DNA of 59,269 nucleotides, taken from positions 1-59,269 of the forward strand of contig DXGC01000039.1 in the NCBI GenBank assembly GCA_019114135.1, in the 5' to 3' direction. A model generated the notes under the pieces. The model had not been told where the DNA came from, did no database searches, and saw only the letters and a program-made list of their open reading frames with translations. Position 1 is the stretch's first letter. Every line of letters starts with the position of its first letter. The position numbers and the translations under genes are program-made. This DNA is from Candidatus Corynebacterium avicola (lineage in GTDB: Bacteria > Actinomycetota > Actinomycetes > Mycobacteriales > Mycobacteriaceae). Of this stretch, positions 24,775 to 34,422 are shown piece by piece.

Positions 24775-24791
24775 TAACGTGGCGTCACATG
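24775..24791 (+). promoter_or_regulatory. Leaderless-type promoter of the nitrate reductase gene
   Basis: TAACGT (24775-24780) followed after 8 nt by ATG 24789. No Shine-Dalgarno is present. Confidence 0.5.
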
Positions 24792-27700
24792 AGCACCACT
24801 GCACCGACTGCACAGTCTCTCCCCCTCGCCACCGACGCTAGCACCAGCACCGCCGACTCCGCCGAGTCGCGCTCCGTCGACACCATGTGCGGTTACTGCG
24901 GCGTCGGTTGTGGCCTCACACTGACCGCCGCGCCGGACGGCACCCTCACCTCCCGCGGCACCCCGGAGCACCCGGTGAACCGGGGCAGATTGTGCACCAA
25001 GGGCTCCACCACCGCCGACCTGCTGTCCTCCGGCGGCCGCCAGACGACCGCCCTGGTCGACGGGGAAGCGTCCGGCACCACCGAAGCGGTGGAGGAGGTC
25101 GCCCGCCGCTTCACCGCCCTGCGCGAGGAGCACGGTCGCGACGCCGTCGCACTCTACGTCTCCGGCCAGATGACCCTGGAGGCCCAGTACCTGGCGAACA
25201 AGCTGGCCAAGGGGTACCTGCGCACCAACCTCATCGAGTCGAACTCGCGGCTGTGCATGGCTTCAGCGTCGACCGGCTACAAGCAGTCCTTCGGTGCGGA
25301 CGGCCCGCCCGGTTCCTACGACGACCTCGACCATGCGGACGTCTTCCTGGTCACCGGGGCGAACATGGCGGACTGCCACCCCATCCTCTTCCTGCGGATG
25401 ATGGACCGGGTGAAGGCCGGGGCGAAGCTCATCGTCGTCGACCCACGTCTCACCGCCACGGCGAAGAAGGCGGACCTGCACCTGCCGGTCGCCCCGGGTA
25501 CCGACATGGCCCTGCTCAACGGCCTGCTGCGCCTGATCTGCGACAACGGTGACACCGACCCGGGGTTCATCGAGGCCTTCACCGACGGCTGGGAGGTCAT
25601 GGAGGACCACCTCGTGCACTACCCGGTCGAGGAGGTCTCCCGCATCACCGGGATCAAGGAGGACGATCTGCGTACCGCCGCGGAGTGGATCGGTTCCACC
25701 CGCCGCTTCGTGAGCCTGTGGACGATGGGCCTGAACCAGTCCGTCCACGGCACCTGGCACACCACCGCCCTGTGCAACCTGCACCTCGCCACCGGCTCGT
25801 TGTGCACCACCGGGGCGGGGCCCTTCTCACTGACCGGCCAACCGAATGCGATGGGTGGCAGGGAGATGGGCTACATGGGCCCGGGACTGCCGGGTCAGCG
25901 CAGCGTGCTCGACGACACCCAACGCGCCGAGGTCGAGGACATCTGGGAGGTGCCGCCGGGAACCCTACACACCGATCTCGGCGGTGGCACGGTCGACCTC
26001 TTCCGCGAGCTCGGCGACGAGGAGTCCCCGGTGCGCGCGGTGTGGGTGATCTGCACGAACCCCGCGGCGACGGTGCCGAACAGTTCGCAGGTGATCAAGG
26101 GCCTCACCGGCGCCGACCAGGTGGTCGTGCAGGACGCCTACGCCGGTTCCGCCACCGCCGGTTACGCCGACATCGTGCTGCCGGCGGCGTTGTGGACGGA
26201 GTCGGACGGTGTGATGGTCAACTCCGAACGCACAATGACCCTCTCCTCTCCCCTGCTGGACGCACCGGGCGAGGCCGCCCCGGACTGGGAGCTGATCTGC
26301 CGCGTCGCCCAGGCGATGGGTTTCCCCGGTTTCGACTTCTCCAGTGCCGCGGAGATCTTCGACGAGATCCGCCGCTTCCACAATCCGCGCACCGGCTGGG
26401 ACCTGCGCGGGGTGGACCATGCCCGCCTGAAGGACGGCCCGGTGCAGTGGCCGGTCTCCCCCGGCGGCGAGACGCGCAACCCGGTGCGCTACCTCAACGA
26501 CGGGGTCAGCCAGAAGCAGCTCGTCACCGAGGAGGGTGAGGTCCCGCGCCTGGCCTTCCCCACCGCCACCGGTCGGGCACAGTTCGTGGCCCGGCCGTGG
26601 CTGCCGCCGGACGAGGAGCCGGACGAGGACTTCCCGCTGACCCTGACCACCGGCCGGCTGCCGCACCAGTGGCACACGATGACGAAGACGGGCAGGGTGG
26701 CGAAGCTGATGAAGCTCAACCCCTCCGGATTCGTGCAGATCCACCCCACCGACGCCGCCCCCCTGGGCATCGGCCAGGGCGACATCGTTCGGGTGACCTC
26801 CCGGCGCGGCACCCTGGACGCTCCGGCGGTCGTCGACGAGGGCATCGTCCCCGGCACCTGTTTCATCCCAATGCACTTCGCCGATGTGCCGGTCAACGAA
26901 CTGACCACCGATGCGGTGGACCCGGAGTCCCTGCAGCCGGAGTTCAAGGCCTGTGCGGTGTCACTGCTGCGGGTGGCCGCCGCACCGGAGACCCCGGACG
27001 ACATGGAAGATGATCCTGAAGATGCAGACGGGGCCGACACCGTTTCCGTGGTGTGGGCGTCCCAGACCGGCACCGTCGAGGAGTACGTCCCTGGCCTGGT
27101 CTCCTCCCTGACCGCGGCCGGTGTGCCTGCCCGGGCTCGCTGCGCGGACACGGTGGATGTCGGGAAGCTGCAGGGCACCGTCCTCTTCGTCACCTCCTCC
27201 ACCGGCGACGGCGACGCCCCGGACATGGCGACAGGATTGTGGGAGTCGCTGGAGAAGATGGAGGAAGGACGGGACGCGCCACCGCTCGCCGGGCTGCGCT
27301 GCGCAGTGCTCGGCTTCGGCGACTCCTCCTACGCCGACTTCTGCGGCTTCGCCCGCAAACTCGAGGAGCGCCTGGCCACGCTCGGTGCTGAACTCTTTCT
27401 GCCGCGGGCGTCCTGCGAACCGGACTTCGAGGCGACTGCAGCGTCGTGGTTCACCGATGTGGCCGAGGCCCTGGGTGCCGACCCGGAGGCCCTGGCGTCC
27501 GCCGCCGGCGCAGGTACGCAGCCCGCCGCCCCCGGCACCCGCGCGAACCCGGTGACCGCCACCCTGGCCGCGACGACCCGTCTCACCGGTGGGGATCCGG
27601 GAGTCACCGGCCGGGAGGTGCGCCGCTACACCTTCACTCTGCCGGAGATAGAGGAAAGTCCCATCAGCTACGACACCGGCGACGCACTGGGTATTCTGCC

Positions 27701-28652
27701 GCGCAACCGTGCCTCCACCGTCGAGGAGTTCCTCTACTTCACCGGGCTCGACCCGGACGTCCCCCACCCCGAGACCGGGCAGCCACTGCGCGAGGCACTG
27801 ACCAGACTCGACATCACCTCCGTCACGCCTGACCTGCTGGAGCTGGTGCAGCACCAGTACCCGGGTGCAGACTTCGGTGAACTCACCACCGACCCCGCCG
27901 CACTGCGCCGCTTCTCCTACGGCCGTCACCTGTGCGACGTCCTGGCGTCCCACCCCGTCGAGGCGGACCTCACCGAATGGCTGGCGGTGCTCGGCGAGCT
28001 CCGCCCACGGCTCTACTCCATCTCCTCCTCCCCGCTGGCGGACCCGAACCATGTGGAGATCACCGTCTCCACCGTGGTCTTCACCAGTCCGCGCGGCGCG
28101 GCACGGCGGGGCGTGAGCTCCGGCTTCCTCGCCGAGCTCGACGCCGGCGACGAGGTCGAGGTGTTCATCAAGCCGAACCGGAGCTTCGGCCCGCCGGAGC
28201 GTCCGGACGCACCGATGATCATGATCGGGCCGGGAACCGGCGTGGCCCCCTTCCGCGGATTCCTGCAGGACAGGATGTGTTCGGGAGCGGCCGGGGACAA
28301 CTGGCTCTTCTTCGGCGACCGGCACCGCGAGACCGACTTCCTCTACGGCGAGGAGCTCTCCGGGATGCACAACCGTGGGCTCCTCACCCGCTTCGACACC
28401 GCCTTCTCCCGCGACCAGGAGCAGAAGATCTATGTCCAGGACCGGATGCTGCACCACGCTGCCGAGTTGTGGGAGTGGATCGGACGTGGCGCCCACCTCT
28501 ACGTCTGCGGTGACGCCGGACGCATGGCCGCCGACGTCGACTCCGCGCTGTTCCGGATCGTCGCCGAGCAGGGCTCGATGGACGAGGCCGAGGCCGGGGC
28601 GTTCATCGCGCAGCTCTCCGCCGACCGCCGCTACGTGCGCGACGTGTACTGA
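24789..28652 (+). CDS. Assimilatory nitrate reductase fused to CysJ-like flavoprotein reductase
   Basis: 1287 aa, three modules. Residues about 1-735: molybdopterin oxidoreductase of the NasA/NapA type with [4Fe-4S] ligands C34, C37, C41 and C69 and the Mo-ligand Cys156 in SNSRLCMASA. After an acidic linker (about 737-750) comes a flavodoxin-like FMN domain (about 752-900, WASQTGTVEEY, TSSTGDGDAPD). The C-terminal FAD and NAD(P)H-binding reductase (about 920-1287) shows RLYSISSSP and GPGTGVAPFRGFLQDR and ends YVRDVY like CysJ. Electrons can run NADPH-FAD-FMN-FeS-Mo-nitrate in one cytoplasmic chain, so no separate electron donor subunit is needed. Upstream of nirBD and divergent from narK. It needs Moco, which depends on the Mo genes nearby. 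Confidence 0.93.
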   Translation: MSTTAPTAQSLPLATDASTSTADSAESRSVDTMCGYCGVGCGLTLTAAPDGTLTSRGTPEHPVNRGRLCTKGSTTADLLSSGGRQTTALVDGEASGTTEAVEEVARRFTALREEHGRDAVALYVSGQMTLEAQYLANKLAKGYLRTNLIESNSRLCMASASTGYKQSFGADGPPGSYDDLDHADVFLVTGANMADCHPILFLRMMDRVKAGAKLIVVDPRLTATAKKADLHLPVAPGTDMALLNGLLRLICDNGDTDPGFIEAFTDGWEVMEDHLVHYPVEEVSRITGIKEDDLRTAAEWIGSTRRFVSLWTMGLNQSVHGTWHTTALCNLHLATGSLCTTGAGPFSLTGQPNAMGGREMGYMGPGLPGQRSVLDDTQRAEVEDIWEVPPGTLHTDLGGGTVDLFRELGDEESPVRAVWVICTNPAATVPNSSQVIKGLTGADQVVVQDAYAGSATAGYADIVLPAALWTESDGVMVNSERTMTLSSPLLDAPGEAAPDWELICRVAQAMGFPGFDFSSAAEIFDEIRRFHNPRTGWDLRGVDHARLKDGPVQWPVSPGGETRNPVRYLNDGVSQKQLVTEEGEVPRLAFPTATGRAQFVARPWLPPDEEPDEDFPLTLTTGRLPHQWHTMTKTGRVAKLMKLNPSGFVQIHPTDAAPLGIGQGDIVRVTSRRGTLDAPAVVDEGIVPGTCFIPMHFADVPVNELTTDAVDPESLQPEFKACAVSLLRVAAAPETPDDMEDDPEDADGADTVSVVWASQTGTVEEYVPGLVSSLTAAGVPARARCADTVDVGKLQGTVLFVTSSTGDGDAPDMATGLWESLEKMEEGRDAPPLAGLRCAVLGFGDSSYADFCGFARKLEERLATLGAELFLPRASCEPDFEATAASWFTDVAEALGADPEALASAAGAGTQPAAPGTRANPVTATLAATTRLTGGDPGVTGREVRRYTFTLPEIEESPISYDTGDALGILPRNRASTVEEFLYFTGLDPDVPHPETGQPLREALTRLDITSVTPDLLELVQHQYPGADFGELTTDPAALRRFSYGRHLCDVLASHPVEADLTEWLAVLGELRPRLYSISSSPLADPNHVEITVSTVVFTSPRGAARRGVSSGFLAELDAGDEVEVFIKPNRSFGPPERPDAPMIMIGPGTGVAPFRGFLQDRMCSGAAGDNWLFFGDRHRETDFLYGEELSGMHNRGLLTRFDTAFSRDQEQKIYVQDRMLHHAAELWEWIGRGAHLYVCGDAGRMAADVDSALFRIVAEQGSMDEAEAGAFIAQLSADRRYVRDVY

Positions 28653-28659
28653 ATCACAC

Positions 28660-28787
28660 GTTCTGAGAACCGCGTGTTTCGCATGTTTCGCGCCCGTGTC
28701 CCCGGACGCTCCGCCGCAGGCCACCGGTGAACCAGCTGTAAAACAGTGCTCTCATCAGTACCTTCTCCCGTGGGAGAGTTTTAGCGT
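28660..28787 (+). promoter_or_regulatory. nirB upstream region: palindromes and leaderless-type promoter
   Basis: GTTCTGAGAAC (28660-28670) is a perfect palindrome just after the reductase stop, within a longer CACACG...CGCGTG hairpin. CTGT-N3-ACAG (28736-28746) and CTCCC-N2-GGGAG (28765-28776) follow. TAGCGT (28782-28787) lies 8 nt before ATG 28796. The 28765 palindrome sits in the promoter spacer, where an activator or repressor such as NnaR could bind. Confidence 0.45.
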
Positions 28788-28795
28788 CTTCAGAC

Positions 28796-31348
28796 ATGAC
28801 CCCACGACTGACTCGCTCCCAGACCCCGCACACCGTGATCGTCGGCTTCGGCATGGTCGGTCACCGCACCGTCACCGAGATCCTCGACCGCGCGCCGGAC
28901 GCCCGGATCACCGTCATCTCCGGTGAACCCTGCCACGCCTACGACCGCGTCGCGCTCTCCAGCTACGTCTCCTCCTGGGACCGCACCGCCCTCGAGCTCG
29001 CGGATCTGCCGGAGGCCGTGACCGTGGTGCACGCCAAGGCCACCGGCATCGACCGCGACACCCACACCGTCACCTGTGACAGCGGTGCGACCGTCGACTA
29101 CGACCACCTGGTGCTGGCGACCGGCTCCTACGCCTTCGTCCCGCCGGTGCCCGGCCACGACCTGCCGGGCTGCACGGTCTACCGCACCCTCGACGACCTC
29201 GACGGCATCCGCGAGCTCGTCGAGAACGCCCGGGAGGCAGGACGCGCCCCCGTCGGCGCCGTCATCGGTGGCGGCTTGCTCGGCCTGGAGGCCGCCAACG
29301 CGCTGAAGCTGCTCGGTGCTGAAGCCCACATCATCGAGCGGTCCCCGCGGCTGATGCCGATCCAGGTGGACCCCGACGGTGGCGTCCTGCTCGCCGACAA
29401 GGTCCGCGACCTGGGTGTGAACGTCCACGTCAACACCACCACCGAGGAGATCACCACCGACTCTTCCCCGGGCCCGCTGACCATGCAGCTCAACGACGGC
29501 GAGTCGACGACGCCGCTGCCGGTCGACGTGGTCATCTTCTCCACCGGTGTGCGTCCCCACGATGCCCTCGCCGACGCCGCCGGCCCCGCCCCGCTGGACA
29601 AGGCACCGCGCGGCGGCATCCTCACCGACCGGCTGTGCCGCACCTCCGACCCGGACATCAGCGCCGTCGGCGAGTGCGCCGCCGTCGACGGGGTCTGCTA
29701 CGGCCTGGTCGCCCCGGGCTACACCACCGCCGAGATCGTCGCCGACCGGCTCACCGGTGCAGAGGCGGCGTCCTTCGAGGACCCGGACATGTCCACCAAG
29801 CTGAAGCTGCTGGGTGTGGACGTCGCCAGCTTCGGCGACGCCCACGGCGTCACCGAGGGCGCCCGCCCGCTGACCGTCAACAACCCCTTCGCCGGGACCT
29901 ACGGCAAGATCGTCATGGACTCCACCGGCCAGACCCTGCTGGGTGGTGTGCTCGTCGGCGACGCCAGCGCCTACGCGATGCTGCGTCCCATGGTCGGCGC
30001 GGAACTGGCCAACCCGATGTCCTTCATCTCCCCCGCCGCCGACGGTGACGCCGGGGCTGCCGGTGCCGGTGTCGCCGCGCTGCCGGACGCCGCCCAGATC
30101 TGCTCCTGCAACAACGTCACCAAGGAGGACGTCAAGGACGCCATCGGTGACGGCGCCTGCTCGGTCGGCGACCTGAAGACCTGCACCCGCGCCGGCACCA
30201 GCTGCGGTTCCTGTGTGGGCCTGTTGTCCCAGATCCTCGACGCCGAGGGCATCGAGCAGTCCAAGGCCCTGTGCACCCACTTCCACCAGTCCCGCGCCGA
30301 GCTCTTCCAGTGCGCCGCAGCCACCGGCATCCGCGACTTCCCCCGCTTCATCAAGCGCTTCGGCACCGGCCTGGGCTGCGAGATCTGCAAGCCGACCATG
30401 GCCTCCATCTTCGCCACCATGGACACCGGCCACCACGTCCTCGACGACGGCCACGCGGCCCTGCAGGACACCAACGACCGCTTCCTGGCCAACATCCAGC
30501 GCAACGGCTCCTACTCGGTGGTGCCGCGGATGCCCGGCGGTCAGGTCACCGCCGAGCAGCTCATCGTCGTCGGCGAGATCGCGCGCGACTTCGGGCTGTA
30601 CACCAAGGTCACCGGTGCCCAGCGCATCGACATGTTCGGCGCCCGCGTCGAGCAGCTGCCCGCCATCTGGCGCCGTCTGGTGGACGCCGGCATGGAGTCC
30701 GGCCAGGCCTACGGCAAGTCCCTGCGCGCGGTGAAGAGCTGCGTGGGCACCGACTGGTGCCGCTACGGCCAGCAGGACTCGGTGAAGATGGCCGTCGACC
30801 TGGAGCTGCGCTACCGCGGTCTGCGCAGCCCCCACAAGCTGAAGATGGGTGTCTCCGGCTGCGCCCGCGAGTGCGCCGAGGCCCGCGGCAAGGACATCGG
30901 CGTCATCGCCACCGAACACGGTTGGAACCTCTACGTCGGCGGCAACGGTGGCGCGACCCCGCGGCACGCCGAGCTGCTGGCCGGCGACCTCGACGAGGAG
31001 ACACTGATCCGCTACATCGACCGTTTCCTGGGCTTCTACGTCCGGACCGCCGACCGCCTGCAGCGCACCGCCGCCTGGATGGAGGAGACCGAGGGCGGCC
31101 TCGACCACATCCGCGAGGTCGTCTGCGAGGACTCCCTCGGCATCGCCGCCGACCTCGAGGACTTCATCGCCCACCACGTCGACGACTACACCGACGAGTG
31201 GCGTGCGGTGCTGGAAGACCCGGCCAAGCTGCGCCGTTTCGTCTCCTTCGTCAACGCCCCGGAGTCCCCCGACCCCACCGTCCAGTTCCAGAAGCAGGAC
31301 GGCCGGACCGTCCCGCTGCCGATGCCCGGCCTGCGTAGCGCCGTGTAA
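28796..31348 (+). CDS. nirB: NAD(P)H-dependent nitrite reductase large subunit
   Basis: 850 aa. N-terminal FAD/NAD(P)H pyridine nucleotide-disulfide oxidoreductase domain (IVGFGMVGHRTV; AVIGGGLLGLEAANALKLLGAEAHIIER). A BFD-like [2Fe-2S] domain has CSCNN...CGSC (about 434-470). The sulfite/nitrite reductase domain binds siroheme and [4Fe-4S] through SCVGTDWC and SGCARECAEA (about 645-690). It reduces nitrite to ammonium with six electrons in the cytoplasm. Followed by nirD and supplied with siroheme by the methyltransferase at 31941. Confidence 0.96.
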   Translation: MTPRLTRSQTPHTVIVGFGMVGHRTVTEILDRAPDARITVISGEPCHAYDRVALSSYVSSWDRTALELADLPEAVTVVHAKATGIDRDTHTVTCDSGATVDYDHLVLATGSYAFVPPVPGHDLPGCTVYRTLDDLDGIRELVENAREAGRAPVGAVIGGGLLGLEAANALKLLGAEAHIIERSPRLMPIQVDPDGGVLLADKVRDLGVNVHVNTTTEEITTDSSPGPLTMQLNDGESTTPLPVDVVIFSTGVRPHDALADAAGPAPLDKAPRGGILTDRLCRTSDPDISAVGECAAVDGVCYGLVAPGYTTAEIVADRLTGAEAASFEDPDMSTKLKLLGVDVASFGDAHGVTEGARPLTVNNPFAGTYGKIVMDSTGQTLLGGVLVGDASAYAMLRPMVGAELANPMSFISPAADGDAGAAGAGVAALPDAAQICSCNNVTKEDVKDAIGDGACSVGDLKTCTRAGTSCGSCVGLLSQILDAEGIEQSKALCTHFHQSRAELFQCAAATGIRDFPRFIKRFGTGLGCEICKPTMASIFATMDTGHHVLDDGHAALQDTNDRFLANIQRNGSYSVVPRMPGGQVTAEQLIVVGEIARDFGLYTKVTGAQRIDMFGARVEQLPAIWRRLVDAGMESGQAYGKSLRAVKSCVGTDWCRYGQQDSVKMAVDLELRYRGLRSPHKLKMGVSGCARECAEARGKDIGVIATEHGWNLYVGGNGGATPRHAELLAGDLDEETLIRYIDRFLGFYVRTADRLQRTAAWMEETEGGLDHIREVVCEDSLGIAADLEDFIAHHVDDYTDEWRAVLEDPAKLRRFVSFVNAPESPDPTVQFQKQDGRTVPLPMPGLRSAV

Positions 31349-31394
31349 CTCCCCCGCCTTTCCGCTTGCCACACGTCTCCGAAGGAGTAAGACA

Positions 31395-31766
31395 ATGACC
31401 GTCGCCACCACCCACCCCGTCACCATCTGCATGCTCGACGACCTCGAGGACAACCTCGGCGCCGCCGTCCTGCTGCCCGACGGAACCCAGGTCGCCCTCT
31501 TCCGCGTCACCGACACCGACGGGGCGGGCACGGAGTCCGACGTCTACGCGGTGTCCAACATCGACCCGTACATGGGCGCGGCAGTGATGAGCCGCGGCAT
31601 CGTCGGCGACCACGACGGGGTGCCCACCGTCGCCTCCCCGCTGCTCAAGCAGCGCTTCCGTCTGACTGACGGTGTCTCCCTGGAGGACGACGCCCACGTC
31701 CTGCGGACCTTCGCCACCGAGGTCATCGAGGACCACGGCGAGCAGCGCGTCCTGCTGCACCACTAA
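31395..31766 (+). CDS. nirD: Nitrite reductase small subunit (Rieske-like fold)
   Basis: 123 aa with a GAAGGAG site before ATG 31395. NirD family: VTICMLDDLEDNLGAAVLLPDGTQVALFRV and YAVSNIDPYMGAAVMSRGIVGD. The Rieske Cys/His ligands are replaced, as is usual for NirD, so no FeS cluster is expected. It partners NirB and is followed by a strong terminator. Confidence 0.94.
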   Translation: MTVATTHPVTICMLDDLEDNLGAAVLLPDGTQVALFRVTDTDGAGTESDVYAVSNIDPYMGAAVMSRGIVGDHDGVPTVASPLLKQRFRLTDGVSLEDDAHVLRTFATEVIEDHGEQRVLLHH

Positions 31767-31787
31767 GCAAGCCGCTCCACCTGAAAT

Positions 31788-31821
31788 CTCACACGGTCAT
31801 TGTTGCCCGTGTGAGTTTTTT
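31788..31821 (+). terminator. Rho-independent terminator after nirD
   Basis: Stem CTCACACGG (31788-31796) / CCGTGTGAG (31807-31815), 10-nt loop, then six T (31816-31821). Confidence 0.9.
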
Positions 31822-31940
31822 GTCGCACCGCTGTAGCCGAGCAGACCGCACAGGGAAACAGCCACCTCATAACCTCGGTGAATGACGGTACCTTCCACGT
31901 ACCCCTGACTGCATACCTTCCGTGACCTGGAGGAACTTCC

Positions 31941-33242
31941 GTGACTTTCGTACTGACCGGACTCGACGTCCGGGACACCGAGATCGTCCTCGTCGGCGGC
32001 GGCGATGTGACGGCCCGCCGCGCCGCAACCTTGCACGCCCACGGCGCGGTGCTGCGTATCATCGCCCCGCAGCTGTCCGTACGGACCGCGGACTTCATCC
32101 GCGCGGCCGCTGAAGATTCTGCATCCTCGGCGGCGGCCGACACCACGGCCCCGGAGTGGGTGGCGCGCCGCGTCCGCCTCGCCGACATGGACGGTGCCTG
32201 GATGGTGCATACCGCCACCGGTGACCCGGCGGTGGACACCATGGTGGCCGAGGAGTGCCGCGCCCGGCGGATCTGGTGCATCAACGCCTCGGACGCCGCG
32301 GAGGGCTCCGCCCGGATGCCGGCCCAGGCCCGCCGGGAGGGCACGGTCTTCGGTGCGCTGTCCACCGGCTCGCCCAATCCCAGCCGGACTGCCGAGGTTA
32401 TCCGTGCGGTGGCCGAACAGGTCGACCAGACCACTCCGGCGCCCGTCGACACCCTGGCACCGGCCGCCACCCGCGCCACCGGCACGGTCCACCTGCTCGG
32501 CGGCGGCCCCGGACCGACCGACCTGCTCACGGTGCGGGCGCACCGGATCCTCGCCTCCGCCGACGTCATCGTCCACGACCGCCTGGGCCCCACCGACCTG
32601 GACGGCTTCTGCGATGCGAACACCGAGGTCATCGACGTCGGCAAGCACCCCGGACGCCACCCCGTCCCCCAGGAGGACATCAACGCGATCATCGTCGACC
32701 GCGCCGCCCGAGGGCTCACCGTCGCGCGACTCAAGGGCGGTGACCCCTTCGTCTTCGGACGCGGCGGCGAGGAGGTCATCGCCTGCCGTGCCGCCGGGGT
32801 TCGGGTCGAGGTCGTCCCCGGAATCAGCAGCGCGGTCGCCGCACCGTCCTGCGCCGGTGTCCCGGTGACCCACCGCGGCGTCGCCGACGCCGTCCACGTG
32901 GTCAACGGCCACCGTGAGTGGGACGCCCGGACGCGCGCCGCCCTGCTGGACGACGCCACCACCGTCGTGGTCCTGATGGGGGTCTCGACGCTGACCGACC
33001 TGGTCGACACCGCCCTGGCGGACGGGGTCCCGGCCTCCCGCCCGGTGGCGATCGTCGAGAACGCCCACCGGCCCGGACAACGGTGCGTCCGCGCTACCCT
33101 GGGGAGTGTTATGACAGCAGCAGAAGTCCACGGGGTGCGCGCCCCCGCAGTGATCGTCGTCGGCGAGACCGCGCGTGCCGGACTGCTCGACGCAGCGTCC
33201 CCGGCACCGAGGACACCCGTGGCCCAGGCGGTCACGGCATGA
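31941..33242 (+). CDS. cysG: Siroheme synthase-type uroporphyrinogen-III C-methyltransferase
   Basis: 433 aa from GTG 31941 with GGAGG upstream. N-terminal about 150 residues resemble the precorrin-2 dehydrogenase domain (DTEIVLVGGGDVTARRAATL). C-terminal SUMT domain (about 175-420) contains VHLLGGGPGPTDLLTVRAHRIL, VIVHDRLGP, RLKGGDPFVFGRGGEE and VEVVPGISSAVAAPSCAGVPVTHRG. It makes precorrin-2 and probably sirohydrochlorin for NirB. The stop overlaps the start of nnaR (ATGA). Ferrochelatase activity cannot be judged. Confidence 0.92.
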   Translation: MTFVLTGLDVRDTEIVLVGGGDVTARRAATLHAHGAVLRIIAPQLSVRTADFIRAAAEDSASSAAADTTAPEWVARRVRLADMDGAWMVHTATGDPAVDTMVAEECRARRIWCINASDAAEGSARMPAQARREGTVFGALSTGSPNPSRTAEVIRAVAEQVDQTTPAPVDTLAPAATRATGTVHLLGGGPGPTDLLTVRAHRILASADVIVHDRLGPTDLDGFCDANTEVIDVGKHPGRHPVPQEDINAIIVDRAARGLTVARLKGGDPFVFGRGGEEVIACRAAGVRVEVVPGISSAVAAPSCAGVPVTHRGVADAVHVVNGHREWDARTRAALLDDATTVVVLMGVSTLTDLVDTALADGVPASRPVAIVENAHRPGQRCVRATLGSVMTAAEVHGVRAPAVIVVGETARAGLLDAASPAPRTPVAQAVTA

Positions 33243-34387
33243 CTCCTGCACGTCAGTTGTCCGAGGCCCTGGCAGGATGCTCGATCCTGCTCCCGGTGGA
33301 CCGCCGCTCCGGCGAGTTCTCCACCGCCCTGGAGCGCCACGGTGCCGAGACCACAGTCGCTCCCCCGCTGGCGATCACCTCGCACTTCGACGACGCCGAG
33401 CTGCTCGCGGAAACCCGGGCCCTGATCGCCGACCCGCCGGAGATCGTGGTGGTGACCACCGGTGTGGGTTTCCGCGGGTGGATGGACGCCGCCGAGCAGG
33501 ACGGTGTCCAGGAGGACCTCGTCGGCGCACTGGAGCAGGCGCAGATCCTGGTGCGCGGACCGAAGGCCCGCGGTGCGGTGCAGCAGGCCGGCATGGAGAT
33601 CGACTGGGTCGCCGAGACCGAGACCTCCACCGAGATCATCGACTACCTGCAGGCCGAGGGCGTGCGGGACAAGCGGATCGTGATCCAGCACCACGGTGCC
33701 GGTGACCCGCACATGGAGAACGCCCTGACCGAGGCCGGGGCGCAGGTGCGTGGCCTGGTGATCTACCGCTGGGGTCCGCCGCCGGATCCGGCGTTGGTCG
33801 GACGCACGACCGGGATGGTCGCTTCCGGCCGGGTGGACGCGGTCCTGTTCACCTCGGCACCGGGCGCCCGTGCCTGGCTGCGCAGCGCTGAGGAGCTCGG
33901 CACTCTGCCGGCTGTCCTTGAGGCAGCCAAGGAGCGCACCTTGTTCGGCGCGGTCGGTCCGATCACCGCCACCCCGCTGCGCGAGATCGGCATCGAACCC
34001 ATCGTGCCGGAGCGGTTCCGTCTGGGCGCACTTGTGCGCGAAGTCGTTCTGTCCATGGCAGGCCCGGCGAACTCCGTGCGTACCGATGTCGGTGATCTGC
34101 ACGTCCGCACCGGCGGCGCACTGTTGGAAGGGTCCTTCTACCCGCTGGGACGCACCGGTTCAGAGCTGCTGCGCATCCTGTGGTCGCGACCGGGGCAGGT
34201 GTTGTCACGCGCCGAGGTCGCCGAGAAGTTGTCGGCGGTGACCGGTGAGGACGCCACGGAGCGCGCCGTGGAGGTCGCGGTCGCCCGGGTGCGTGGTGCG
34301 ATGGAGCAGCCGGAGCTGATCCAGACCGTCTACAAGCGGGGCTACCGCCTGGCGGTCCCGGATGAGACGGTGCGGAAACTCGCCTGA
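33239..34387 (+). CDS. nnaR: HemD-like/winged-helix regulator of nitrate assimilation (NnaR-like)
   Basis: 382 aa. Residues about 1-270 are a uroporphyrinogen-III synthase (HemD) fold. Residues about 285-375 are an OmpR-type winged helix (TGSELLRILWSRPGQVLSRAEVAEKL ... AVEVAVARVRGAM ... IQTVYKRGYRLAV). This architecture is that of NnaR, shown in mycobacteria and Streptomyces to co-activate nitrate and nitrite assimilation genes. It is translationally coupled to the siroheme methyltransferase. Whether the HemD part binds a tetrapyrrole intermediate as a signal is open. Confidence 0.9.
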   Translation: MTPARQLSEALAGCSILLPVDRRSGEFSTALERHGAETTVAPPLAITSHFDDAELLAETRALIADPPEIVVVTTGVGFRGWMDAAEQDGVQEDLVGALEQAQILVRGPKARGAVQQAGMEIDWVAETETSTEIIDYLQAEGVRDKRIVIQHHGAGDPHMENALTEAGAQVRGLVIYRWGPPPDPALVGRTTGMVASGRVDAVLFTSAPGARAWLRSAEELGTLPAVLEAAKERTLFGAVGPITATPLREIGIEPIVPERFRLGALVREVVLSMAGPANSVRTDVGDLHVRTGGALLEGSFYPLGRTGSELLRILWSRPGQVLSRAEVAEKLSAVTGEDATERAVEVAVARVRGAMEQPELIQTVYKRGYRLAVPDETVRKLA

Positions 34388-34422
34388 CCTACCAGGACTC
34401 CCCGGCCCCAGACACACGAAAA

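Noticed and set aside
24530..24788. AmtR or GlnR box upstream of narK and the nitrate reductase
   Set aside because: Only half-site-like ATAGAT and CTAT stretches were seen; no convincing two-part site.
28790..31531. 913-codon open frame on the minus strand opposite nirB
   Set aside because: Its frame mirrors the strongly conserved NirB gene; composition is Val/Gly/Asp/Arg-rich without domains, as expected for an antisense shadow in high-GC DNA.
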